A DNA stretch of 64,000 nucleotides from Chlorogloea purpurea SAG 13.99 (GTDB lineage Bacteria; Cyanobacteriota; Cyanobacteriia; Cyanobacteriales; Microcystaceae): positions 1-64,000 of the forward strand of contig JADQBB010000020.1 in assembly GCA_016903695.1 (NCBI GenBank), read 5' to 3'. The notes below the pieces were generated by a model that ran no database searches, was not told the DNA's origin, and saw only the letters and a program-made list of their open reading frames with translations. Shown here piece by piece: positions 45,238 through 53,065 of this stretch (its first letter is position 1; each line of letters starts with the position of its first letter). The position numbers and the translations under genes were made by a program.

Positions 45238-46929
45238 ATGACCCCCGCCAGTTTAGTCATCCGAGAGGGTATCTGTTTTATTCTGGAAGAATATTGTTTG
45301 GAAGTAATTCAATACATCGGTACTTTTACCCCGGACGTACACTCTTTCAAGGTTAACTTTTTCCCGTCCGGTAGCTCTTTTGAATATCCGCAAGAAGGGT
45401 TATTAAGAGTGAGTTCGATCGGGGGAGGATTACAACGGGAATTGACCCTCAGAGAAGCCTTGGGTAATTACGCTATGGTCGCCGAATTATTAGCGACCCA
45501 GAAAGTAGATGCGGTAGAGATTAACACTAGTTCTTCAGGGGAGGTTAGCCCTACGGTTGAAGACCAACAGGCCGAAGCCGATGGGGAGGTGGAAGATTAT
45601 TTAGAAGAAGAATTTCACCCTGAAGTCAATGTGGGGGATAAATTACTACTATTAACTTTATTTCCCACCGTGGAAAATAATTTGGAAAGTTATCTCGATC
45701 GCACATTTTCCATTCAAGAAAGTCTTTCACTCACTATACAAATATGCCAGTTCTTCTGTTATGCGTTCCACAAACGATGGTGTTTTATCGATCTCAACAC
45801 TAAATTTGTGGAAATTAATAAACCCCTCAAGTTTTACGATCTCTCTACAGCCTATAGTTTGGATGAAGAAACTACATCGGCTCTGGTTGGAACCTATACG
45901 GCCCCCGAATTACAGCAAGGGGCGGCCCTTGATGAGCGGATGAGTACCTATAGCGTCGCCGCACTCCTATATCAACTCCTACATCAGCGATTACCTCATA
46001 GAGACGGTTTCTATAATTTATACATCGAGCCAGTACCTTTGATTTATCAGTTATTGAAACTTTCTCTATCGATTTCGATCGAGGAAAGATTCTGTCTAAC
46101 GCAATTACTGAGCTTATTAATCACAACCCGCAAGCTGTTACAAGCTCCTCAAATCGTGTGGACGATTGCAACTCACTCCACTATAGGACTTTCCACCTCC
46201 CGGTTACAGAATGAAGATAATTACGGCATCAAACTTCATCGCTTTAGCGGACGCGAACAAGTTTTATTTGCGGTTGTCGCTGACGGTATGGGCGGCATGG
46301 CTATGGGAGAAAAAGCGAGTCAATTGGCCGTAACTACTATTTTGGGGCAAAATTTATTATCCCCCGATAAAACGGTGAAAGAATGGGACGAATGGTTAAA
46401 AAGTGCTTTCGTTAAAGCTAATAGAGCTGTTACCGAGGGTGTGAAAAATGGTGGCACTACTTTAAGCGCGATCTTGGCGCTGAATAATCAACTTTTACTA
46501 GGTCATGTGGGAGATAGCAGAATCTATCATTTAAGGGGCGAAGAGATCAAACAACTGAGTAGGGATCATACCATGGTAGCCATGTTGTTAGCCAGCGGCG
46601 AGATAACCGAGGAAGATATGTTATCGCACAGCGATCGAAATGTTCTCACTCGTTCTTTAGGGGATAAATTAGAGCTTAGCGAAGGATACGTTCAAACTAT
46701 CATGCAGGAAACGGAGCCTTTTATAACTCTTAAAGATAAAGATATTATCTTACTTTGTTCCGACGGAGTTTGGGATTTAATTCCCGATGGAGAAATGAAA
46801 GAAATTTTTCTTTCCTGTAGTCTATTACAGGATGCTGTTGACTTAATAGCCCAAAAGATTCTGGAAAGAGTAGCCGGTGATAACGCTACCCTCCTAGCTT
46901 TTCAATGTAATTTTAAACATTATTTGTAA
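45238..46929 (+). CDS. Pseudokinase-PP2C phosphatase fusion
   Basis: 563 residues. The N-terminal ~295 residues follow the outline of a protein kinase (IDLNTKFVEI, LKFYDLSTAY, GTYTAPEL, a VAALLYQLLHQRLP helix) but lack a glycine loop, the HRDxxxxN asparagine and a proper DFG, so it is probably inactive. Residues ~305-563 are a PP2C phosphatase with all metal motifs: NEDNYGI, VVADGMGGMAMG, GHVGDSRIYHL, SRDHTMV and LCSDGVWDLI. It would remove phosphates placed by the adjacent kinase; the pseudokinase may sense or dock that kinase. Confidence 0.88.
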   Translation: MTPASLVIREGICFILEEYCLEVIQYIGTFTPDVHSFKVNFFPSGSSFEYPQEGLLRVSSIGGGLQRELTLREALGNYAMVAELLATQKVDAVEINTSSSGEVSPTVEDQQAEADGEVEDYLEEEFHPEVNVGDKLLLLTLFPTVENNLESYLDRTFSIQESLSLTIQICQFFCYAFHKRWCFIDLNTKFVEINKPLKFYDLSTAYSLDEETTSALVGTYTAPELQQGAALDERMSTYSVAALLYQLLHQRLPHRDGFYNLYIEPVPLIYQLLKLSLSISIEERFCLTQLLSLLITTRKLLQAPQIVWTIATHSTIGLSTSRLQNEDNYGIKLHRFSGREQVLFAVVADGMGGMAMGEKASQLAVTTILGQNLLSPDKTVKEWDEWLKSAFVKANRAVTEGVKNGGTTLSAILALNNQLLLGHVGDSRIYHLRGEEIKQLSRDHTMVAMLLASGEITEEDMLSHSDRNVLTRSLGDKLELSEGYVQTIMQETEPFITLKDKDIILLCSDGVWDLIPDGEMKEIFLSCSLLQDAVDLIAQKILERVAGDNATLLAFQCNFKHYL

Positions 46930-46947
46930 TCCGGCGATAATGCTCCT

Positions 46948-49077
46948 ATGTCTATCCTCTGTACAGTTTGCTTGACCGATAATCCCAATACTGAGAGTTA
47001 TTGTATAGCCTGTGGCTCTTCCTTGCTGTTAAATCAACAGACAGGGGAAGCGGAGGCGACTTTATCCAATTATCATCTACCGGTCAATACTGTCTTAAAT
47101 AACGGCAAACAACAATACGCTATAGATAAACTTTTGGGGCAGGGGGGTTTCGGTATTACGTATAAAGGATCTATTCCGAGCCAATCTAGACAAATAGCCA
47201 TAAAAGAACTGTGGCCCGATAACGCTTCCAGGCAAGGCAAAAAAGTATTATGGTCTCCGAATATCACCCCGGCGAGCAAGCAGGAGCAAATCAATAAATT
47301 TAAAGATGAGGCTCGTAATCAGGAACAATGTACGCATCCTAATATAGCAGAAGTTTATGATTATTTTGAAGAGAATAATACTGTCTATATTGTCATGGAA
47401 TTTATCAAGGGTGATTCCCTACATAAGATTTTGCGCGGTTCGGGAAAATTATCAGAAGAAAGAGCTAAGAGAGTATTTATACAAATTGCCGAAGCCTTGA
47501 AGAATATTCACGCCAGAAATTTTTTGCATCGGGATATTAAGCCGGATAATATTATCATCACCCCGGGAGAGAAAGCTATTCTCATAGATTTCGGTGCCAC
47601 AAGAGAATTCATGGCCGGTTTAACTCAAGACATGAGCCGTATTTTAACCCCAGGATACGCTCCTCTAGAGCAGTATAATCAAAGGAGTAGACGCGTCCCG
47701 GCCACGGATATTTATGCTTTATGCGCGTCCATGTATGAAGCTTTAACGGGACAATTGCCCTTACAATCGACGGAACGAGTCGCCCAAACCGCCGCGCAAA
47801 ATCCAGACCCTCTTGTACCCCCCCGGAAATTGCGGGCGGATTTGTCTCCTTTGATGGAAAAAGTTCTACTCACGGGGATGAATATTAATGCAAACGATCG
47901 TTTTCAAACCGCCGATGATTTCATTCAAGCTTTAAACGGTAATTTCGTCTCTCCCCAACATCAGAAGGCGATGGGGTTAGTCCGGCAGGGCGGTCTTCAG
48001 GAAAGTTTAACGGTTTACGATCGATGTATTGTTAATGACTCTACTAATTCAAATCTCTATGTAGAGAGAGCGTTAGTACAATTACACCTTAATGATTATG
48101 GTGCGGAGGAGACTATACAGAAAGCTATTAAGATAGATCCTAATAACTATCGGGCTTACTGCGTTTTGGGTGTATTTTATTTACAGGTTTCTAAAATTCC
48201 CGAAGCTTTAATTCAATTCAATAAAGCTTATCAGGGACTACAATCAAATCCGTTCGTCGTCATCAATTTAGCTTTCTGCTTGCGATATTATCAAGAATGG
48301 AACAAAATTAACGAACTGAGCGATCGTGCTTTAAATACCGATAAAACCAATCCTTTTTATCTGGCTTTGAAAACTATAGCCGCTTATTTCACTCAAGATT
48401 GGAAAACCGCCATAGCTAAAGCGAACCCGGTTATTTTTCAAGCCAAGCAAAAGCCCACGAAAAATAATTTGTATATCGGGGAGATAGTCTTTCCCTATTT
48501 AATTTTCTCCTTAGATAAATATGGCAGTAAAGATCTCGAAAGGAGGGTCGATGAATTTATCCGTCAATTTCCCGATCGGCCTCTTTCCTGGGGAATCAAA
48601 GGTTACTATCTAGCGAAAAAAGGGTCATGGCAACAGGCGATAATCAATTTTGAACAAGCCTGTAAACTTCCTAAAGCACCCGATTGGGTATATATCAATT
48701 ATGGTCTAGCTAAAGAGCGATTAAATGATTTCCAAGGAGCGATCAATATTTATAAGAACTATCTTAATACGTTCGGCAAAAACTATTTTGTCAATTTCCG
48801 TTTAGGTACGCTGATGGCGCAAGCGGGAGAGTGGGAGAAAGCGAAACTTTATTTAGAAACAGCCATATCTATTGAAAACAAATTAGCACCGGCGGAAGCT
48901 TATCATAATCTTGCCTGGGTTTTACTACAGATAAGAAGATCGGATGGGGAGATAATTCATCCACACGAGGTTATAGATAACTATCGTGCGGCTATAGCTT
49001 TGTATCGGAAACAAAATAACTTGAAATACGTTCAAGCCATACAAAAACAGTTTCAATCCGTCGGCATTCCAATATAA
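46948..49077 (+). CDS. Zinc-ribbon Ser/Thr kinase with C-terminal TPRs
   Basis: 709 residues. Zinc ribbon at 5-28 (CTVCLTDN, YCIACGSS), kinase at ~55-325 with GQGGFGITY, the catalytic Lys in AIKELWP, HRDIKPDN near 194 and IDFGATRE near 214, all intact, then APLEQY activation-segment end. Residues ~330-709 are TPR-like repeats (RAYCVLGVFYLQVSKIPEALIQFNKA and others). No membrane helix. It starts 18 bases after the PP2C gene and closes the cassette. It is the only active kinase in the group and so the probable source of FHA-binding phosphothreonines. Confidence 0.92.
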   Translation: MSILCTVCLTDNPNTESYCIACGSSLLLNQQTGEAEATLSNYHLPVNTVLNNGKQQYAIDKLLGQGGFGITYKGSIPSQSRQIAIKELWPDNASRQGKKVLWSPNITPASKQEQINKFKDEARNQEQCTHPNIAEVYDYFEENNTVYIVMEFIKGDSLHKILRGSGKLSEERAKRVFIQIAEALKNIHARNFLHRDIKPDNIIITPGEKAILIDFGATREFMAGLTQDMSRILTPGYAPLEQYNQRSRRVPATDIYALCASMYEALTGQLPLQSTERVAQTAAQNPDPLVPPRKLRADLSPLMEKVLLTGMNINANDRFQTADDFIQALNGNFVSPQHQKAMGLVRQGGLQESLTVYDRCIVNDSTNSNLYVERALVQLHLNDYGAEETIQKAIKIDPNNYRAYCVLGVFYLQVSKIPEALIQFNKAYQGLQSNPFVVINLAFCLRYYQEWNKINELSDRALNTDKTNPFYLALKTIAAYFTQDWKTAIAKANPVIFQAKQKPTKNNLYIGEIVFPYLIFSLDKYGSKDLERRVDEFIRQFPDRPLSWGIKGYYLAKKGSWQQAIINFEQACKLPKAPDWVYINYGLAKERLNDFQGAINIYKNYLNTFGKNYFVNFRLGTLMAQAGEWEKAKLYLETAISIENKLAPAEAYHNLAWVLLQIRRSDGEIIHPHEVIDNYRAAIALYRKQNNLKYVQAIQKQFQSVGIPI

Positions 49078-49200
49078 AGAGCGGATTATTTTTTAGAGAG
49101 GTATGTTTTTCAGCACTTTAAAATCGGATAAACTTACTTCGTGATCGGAAAAACATTTTTCACTTTTAATTTTTGGAGACTTTTTTAAAATCTTTTATGT

Positions 49201-49225
49201 AAAAAAGAAAGTTTCTCTCTTTTTT
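49201..49225. terminator. Possible bidirectional terminator (weak)
   Basis: AAAAAAGA and TCTTTTTT flank a 9-base loop between the convergent kinase and TpsB genes. A-run and T-run on the two sides would suit termination in both directions, but the stem is AT-only apart from one G-C pair, so it is weak. Confidence 0.3.
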
Positions 49226-49291
49226 GCGAAGTTAGGAAAAAGCTCAAACAGTGCAGGATTTTCCATGCTCTGACAGAGTTAGCTCCCTAAG

Positions 49292-51043
49292 CTAAAACTT
49301 TCTCTGCCATAATACCGAAAAAGAAAGGCCATTTCCTTGAAGGGAATTACTTTGTTGCGGGACGGCAATCAAAGATATTCCATAATCTAAACGTACATGA
49401 AAACTATCAATCTGCCAACTTAATCCCAGCCCCGTACTTAAGAGCGTATTGGGATAAACGATCGGTAATTTATTGTTCCATACGGTACCGAAATCCAGAA
49501 AAGGGATCAGATCCAGCACACCATAGCTTTCATCATCGACGAGGGTAAAACGCGCCTCGATCGTTCCGGCTACACCATTATCGCCGATGCGTAAATTATT
49601 GGTGTAACCCCTCACCGTATCGATACCACCGATGTCAAATTGCTCGACCGGTAACAGGGCATCGGGGGAAAGCTGTACCGCTAACCGAGCTAAAAGTAAA
49701 ACATTGTGATCCAATTTTTCTACCCACTGAAATTGACCCAACCACGAGAAGAAGTCGGCATCAATCCCACTATCATTAAGAGTGGCACCCAAAAGCCCCA
49801 ACCCGAAACTAAATCGGGATCTTAGCGCCACAACCCTTTTAGGAGAGCGACTGACCCAATCTTGACCCAACCGCAACGCCGTTACCCTCGACTTTCCATT
49901 CTCCGGGCCGATAGTGAAAGAGAAGGGAATATTATCGAGTAGAAAAGTCCTGCTTTCTTCAAAATCGACAGAAACCGATAGTGCGAATTCTTCATTAGGT
50001 CTCAGGATAATGGGTTGACGGAAGCCCACCGATAAAATATTCGAGTTAGATCTAATACCCACGTCTTTAAATAGGTCTTCGATGATCTTGCTATCCCCCG
50101 CCTGATAACTCAAACTCACGGTGCCGTTATCGGCGTTAACCGGTAGCGAGTAACTCAGTTCATAGCTATTTTGTCCCTCGGTGATGCTGTACTGAGCCGA
50201 GAATCGATCGCCGAAACCTAAAAGATTTTGATGGGCAAAATTTATCGTGCCTTCGTACTCGCCGATACTAGGGGATTCATAATTATCGAATTGTAGCCCC
50301 ACGCTGACGGCGGCAGTTTCTTTAAGTTTGACCCTCAACACGCTAAGTTCCGGCTCGGTTCCCTGATTCAATTGAGCCTCAACCCTCTCGAAGAGGGGGT
50401 CTAATTGTAATAACTGTAGAGCTTCCTCTAAACGACCGATATTCAGGGGAACTCCCACCGCTTTCATCAAACGCCCCCGCACGTAATAATCTCGAACACG
50501 GTTTAATCCCTCGATTTCAATATCCTCTAATTTTCCCTCGACCACCTCAACCTTTACAATGCCATCGCTGAGGTCTTGAGGGGGTAAATAAGCGCCGGAG
50601 GTAACGTATCCCCCGGATATGTATAGTTGGGTTATTTGACGGGTGATTTCCTGAAGTGTTTCTACCGTCGCATACATACCGATAAACCGGGATGTAATCT
50701 CGCTCAGCTCCTCCTCCGAGTACACCGTACTTCCGGAAACCTTAACGCCTCCGATCTCGATCGAAGACTTCCCTTCTATGTCTCTAACACTCGAAGAAGG
50801 GATACTATGATCGGGTAGTTGAGATAAGGTTCTAAATTCACCTCTCGAACCGGGGGGAGCCGCATCGATCGCACCCGAGCAGAAGAACAAATATAGTATG
50901 GGTAAGATAACTTTCCAGTTTAAGGACTTCGGGGGTTTAGCGAGGGTGCGGATGGTGGCGAGATTAGAGGACAAGACGAGTAATTCAGAGCTTTCGAGCG
51001 GTGAGAGATAGTCACCCTTGGTATCGGGCGATGATATTACCAA
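49292..51043 (-). CDS. Two-partner secretion transporter (TpsB, ShlB/FhaC type)
   Basis: 583 residues. A long N-terminal stretch precedes the hydrophobic export signal (~44-62), so a downstream start is possible. POTRA domains span ~95-245 (GGVKVSGSTVYSEEEL, GKLEDIEIEG), then a 16-strand beta-barrel with the lid-lock motif VRGY near residue 479 and a C-terminal aromatic (WQRKF). It secretes a TpsA protein through the outer membrane; the likely substrate is encoded at 31269-33800. It faces the kinase cassette tail to tail. Confidence 0.9.
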   Translation of the reverse strand: MVISSPDTKGDYLSPLESSELLVLSSNLATIRTLAKPPKSLNWKVILPILYLFFCSGAIDAAPPGSRGEFRTLSQLPDHSIPSSSVRDIEGKSSIEIGGVKVSGSTVYSEEELSEITSRFIGMYATVETLQEITRQITQLYISGGYVTSGAYLPPQDLSDGIVKVEVVEGKLEDIEIEGLNRVRDYYVRGRLMKAVGVPLNIGRLEEALQLLQLDPLFERVEAQLNQGTEPELSVLRVKLKETAAVSVGLQFDNYESPSIGEYEGTINFAHQNLLGFGDRFSAQYSITEGQNSYELSYSLPVNADNGTVSLSYQAGDSKIIEDLFKDVGIRSNSNILSVGFRQPIILRPNEEFALSVSVDFEESRTFLLDNIPFSFTIGPENGKSRVTALRLGQDWVSRSPKRVVALRSRFSFGLGLLGATLNDSGIDADFFSWLGQFQWVEKLDHNVLLLARLAVQLSPDALLPVEQFDIGGIDTVRGYTNNLRIGDNGVAGTIEARFTLVDDESYGVLDLIPFLDFGTVWNNKLPIVYPNTLLSTGLGLSWQIDSFHVRLDYGISLIAVPQQSNSLQGNGLSFSVLWQRKF

Positions 51044-51292
51044 GCTATTCTCACAGAGTTAAAGCTTTTAAATATCCGCTAATAGACAGAATTACTATTT
51101 CATCCTTTACCGAAAGATGTATATTCCCGGGGTATGTAAATCCATCAATCGATCGATCCCTCAGGGTAATGTAAAGTATAATGGTGTACCCATTCCGAGC
51201 CGATCGTTATTCCCGGAGTTGAAATTCATCCCTCGAAAGATAATTGAAGGTTATTAATAAGAAGGTTTCGTCGCTATGCAGGGATTATATTC

Positions 51293-52120
51293 ATGTCGAT
51301 AAAGTTACTATTTGTTGATGATGATCCGGCTTTTGGACGAGCCATCAAACAGCGATTTAAGAAGGAAACTGCATCGGGAGAATATGAAATTATTTTCGCT
51401 CGTAGTGGGGAAGAGGCATTAGAACATATCGAACGAGATGAGGGACATGAGATCGATCTGCTCCTAACCGATTTAAAAATGCCTGGAGCCAAAATAGATG
51501 GATTTCAACTGATAAGAACTCTGGCAAAAAAAGCGATACCTTTGAAAACCGTAGTTATTTCCGCCTATGGAGATATGGAAAACTATACACAGGCACTCAG
51601 GGAAAATGTACTACTTTTCATAACGAAACCAATCGAAATAATGGAATTAAAGTCTTTAATCGAAGAAGCATTAAAGAAACCAGAATCCATCACTACGGCT
51701 TCTACGAAGGTGAATTTTAAAACGCTATCAAAACTGGTCAACGAGCTTCCGCCCAAACAAAAACAGCAACTGATTTACAACGTCATCGGGTCGCTAAAGC
51801 AGGAACATTTAGAGCAACTTCAGGAACAATTACCCCTTAAATTACAAGAACAAAAAGAGATTAACCAACGCAAGATCGACGAGAGGAACGAAATGATCGC
51901 CCGGCTCAGAAGGGGGGAAATAGATCCGAATACCCCCCTCCTAGACGGACACTTCATAGAAGAAAGATATATTCCTGCAGACGGGAAAAGCTTCGGCCCC
52001 TACTATTATCTGAGGTGGTGGGAGGACGGAAAACTGAAAACGAAGTATCTGGGCAAACACGATCCTCGTAAAAGCGAATCGGAAGCTACTAAACAACCTC
52101 CTCCAGAACAAGAAAGTTAA
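51293..52120 (+). CDS. Response regulator with unusual C-terminal output region
   Basis: 275 residues. The receiver domain (1-~125) has the acidic pair DDD at 9-11, the phospho-acceptor Asp in LLLTDLKMPG (near 61), Ser in VVISAYGD and Lys in FITKP. It is followed by a Gln/Leu-rich helical segment (~140-190) and a short C-terminal domain with SFGPYYYLRWWEDGKLKTKY, which I know from small cyanobacterial proteins but not as a standard DNA-binding output. No kinase is adjacent; the CHASE2 kinase 25 kb away is a possible partner. It lies just upstream of the replication module. Confidence 0.85.
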   Translation: MSIKLLFVDDDPAFGRAIKQRFKKETASGEYEIIFARSGEEALEHIERDEGHEIDLLLTDLKMPGAKIDGFQLIRTLAKKAIPLKTVVISAYGDMENYTQALRENVLLFITKPIEIMELKSLIEEALKKPESITTASTKVNFKTLSKLVNELPPKQKQQLIYNVIGSLKQEHLEQLQEQLPLKLQEQKEINQRKIDERNEMIARLRRGEIDPNTPLLDGHFIEERYIPADGKSFGPYYYLRWWEDGKLKTKYLGKHDPRKSESEATKQPPPEQES

Positions 52121-52308
52121 GTTTTGATAAGGCTATTTATTCCGATAGATGGGTGGGGATCTGATTTCAAGTTATGCAGAATTATGCTAATTTAGAGAAA
52201 ACAACTTAAGGCTTGAATTAACGTAAAGTTGGAGAGGGTTATCTTTAACCTAGACCTAGAGTAGTAACCATATTCCACAATAACCATACCCAAAAATGAG
52301 TGTGTATC

Positions 52309-52674
52309 ATGAACAGGCTAACAGTCGACGGGCAACGAGAAACTATTCAAGATTCAAATTTCATACCCCTGAAGCATTCAGTAGATAAAGAACTACCCCG
52401 ACTGACTGCAAGGGAATTCTGCCGTAAAATGTACGGTTTATCGGGGCTGCCAGAGATAGAAATCCTGCGGGCAGAGATGAACCCGAGCTACCGTAAGCGA
52501 TGCGTCGGGCTTTTAAGCAAAGCTTTGGGACGGAAGCGCCAATCGGTCCGCAACTGGGGGCCGGGAGTAGATTTTCCGAAGATGCCGGCTATTTATGAAC
52601 GTTTCCTCGGCGTATGCTGGGAACTCTACGAACTGCAATCAGAAGTTAAACGTTTGCGGCGTTTTACCGCCTAA
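52309..52674 (+). CDS. Small basic protein, possible DNA-binding regulator
   Basis: 121 residues from ATG 52309; an in-frame GTG at 52300 is the alternative. Basic, helical, with LTAREFCRKMYGL and LGRKRQSVRNWGPGVDFPKMPAIYERFL, a pattern that could be a helix-turn-helix-like DNA-binding unit (RQSVRNWG as recognition segment). It is encoded directly before the replication control region, where copy-number regulators are often found. Function is inferred only from position and charge. Confidence 0.55.
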   Translation: MNRLTVDGQRETIQDSNFIPLKHSVDKELPRLTAREFCRKMYGLSGLPEIEILRAEMNPSYRKRCVGLLSKALGRKRQSVRNWGPGVDFPKMPAIYERFLGVCWELYELQSEVKRLRRFTA

Positions 52675-52930
52675 CGGCGATTTCCAAATGAGGCACTTAA
52701 GAGCCGAATAATAACGTAGGAACTTCCTGAACTTTTCTCGAACTCTTTTCTACACACCCGTAGCGGTATGCTTTCAACGGTTCTCCAAGAAGCCCCTATC
52801 GCTACACAAAAGATCTTAATATTATTTCCAGACTAACAAAATCCGAAGGCATTGTACAGGCAAGTACAAGGGAAGAGGATTTAAAGCGAGGATAAAAGGC
52901 TGTAGTTAAGTAAAAAAAAGTATTCTGGAA
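52675..52930 (+). promoter_or_regulatory. Replication control region upstream of initiator
   Basis: About 255 bases without a gene. It contains AGGAACTTCCT at 52718-52728, itself a palindrome, whose first ten bases are exactly complementary to GGAAGTTCCT at 52927-52936 just before the leader hairpin. The initiator promoter and any antisense RNA gene would be expected here. I see no clear iterons. The part nearest the hairpin is A-rich (TAAAAAAAAG at ~52911). Confidence 0.45.
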
Positions 52931-52959
52931 GTTCCTCCTGAAAAACACTTAGGAGGAAC
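52931..52959 (+). promoter_or_regulatory. Hairpin sequestering the leader-peptide ribosome-binding site
   Basis: GTTCCTCCT (52931-52939) and AGGAGGAAC (52951-52959) are perfect complements separated by an 11-base loop. In RNA this 9-bp stem would hide the AGGAGG that lies 4-9 bases before the leader ATG at 52964, blocking ribosome entry. A G-U pair may extend the stem inward. This is a typical design for translational control of plasmid replication genes. Confidence 0.75.
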
Positions 52960-52963
52960 AATA

Positions 52964-53065
52964 ATGCTGGCATTATCATGCTTTGAGGCTCTCTATCCGA
53001 TAGGGAAGCCCGAGCTAAAGGATAACCCCGCTTCCCCTTACGAAAATGAGGGGGTAGCGTCATGA
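52964..53065 (+). CDS. 33-aa leader peptide coupled to the initiator gene
   Basis: ATG 52964 to TGA 53063-53065 encodes a 33-residue peptide beginning MLALSCFEALYPIGK. It has the best ribosome-binding site in the region (AGGAGG) and its stop overlaps the initiator start as ATGA. Such short frames in IncFII and IncI plasmids (tapA, repY) make initiator translation depend on leader translation. The peptide itself shows no domain. Its reality rests on the ribosome-binding site, the overlap and the hairpin. Confidence 0.65.
   Translation: MLALSCFEALYPIGKPELKDNPASPYENEGVAS

Noticed and set aside
52237..52250. Small inverted repeat GGTTA/TAACC upstream of the 121-aa gene
   Set aside because: Five-base arms only; expected by chance at this frequency.
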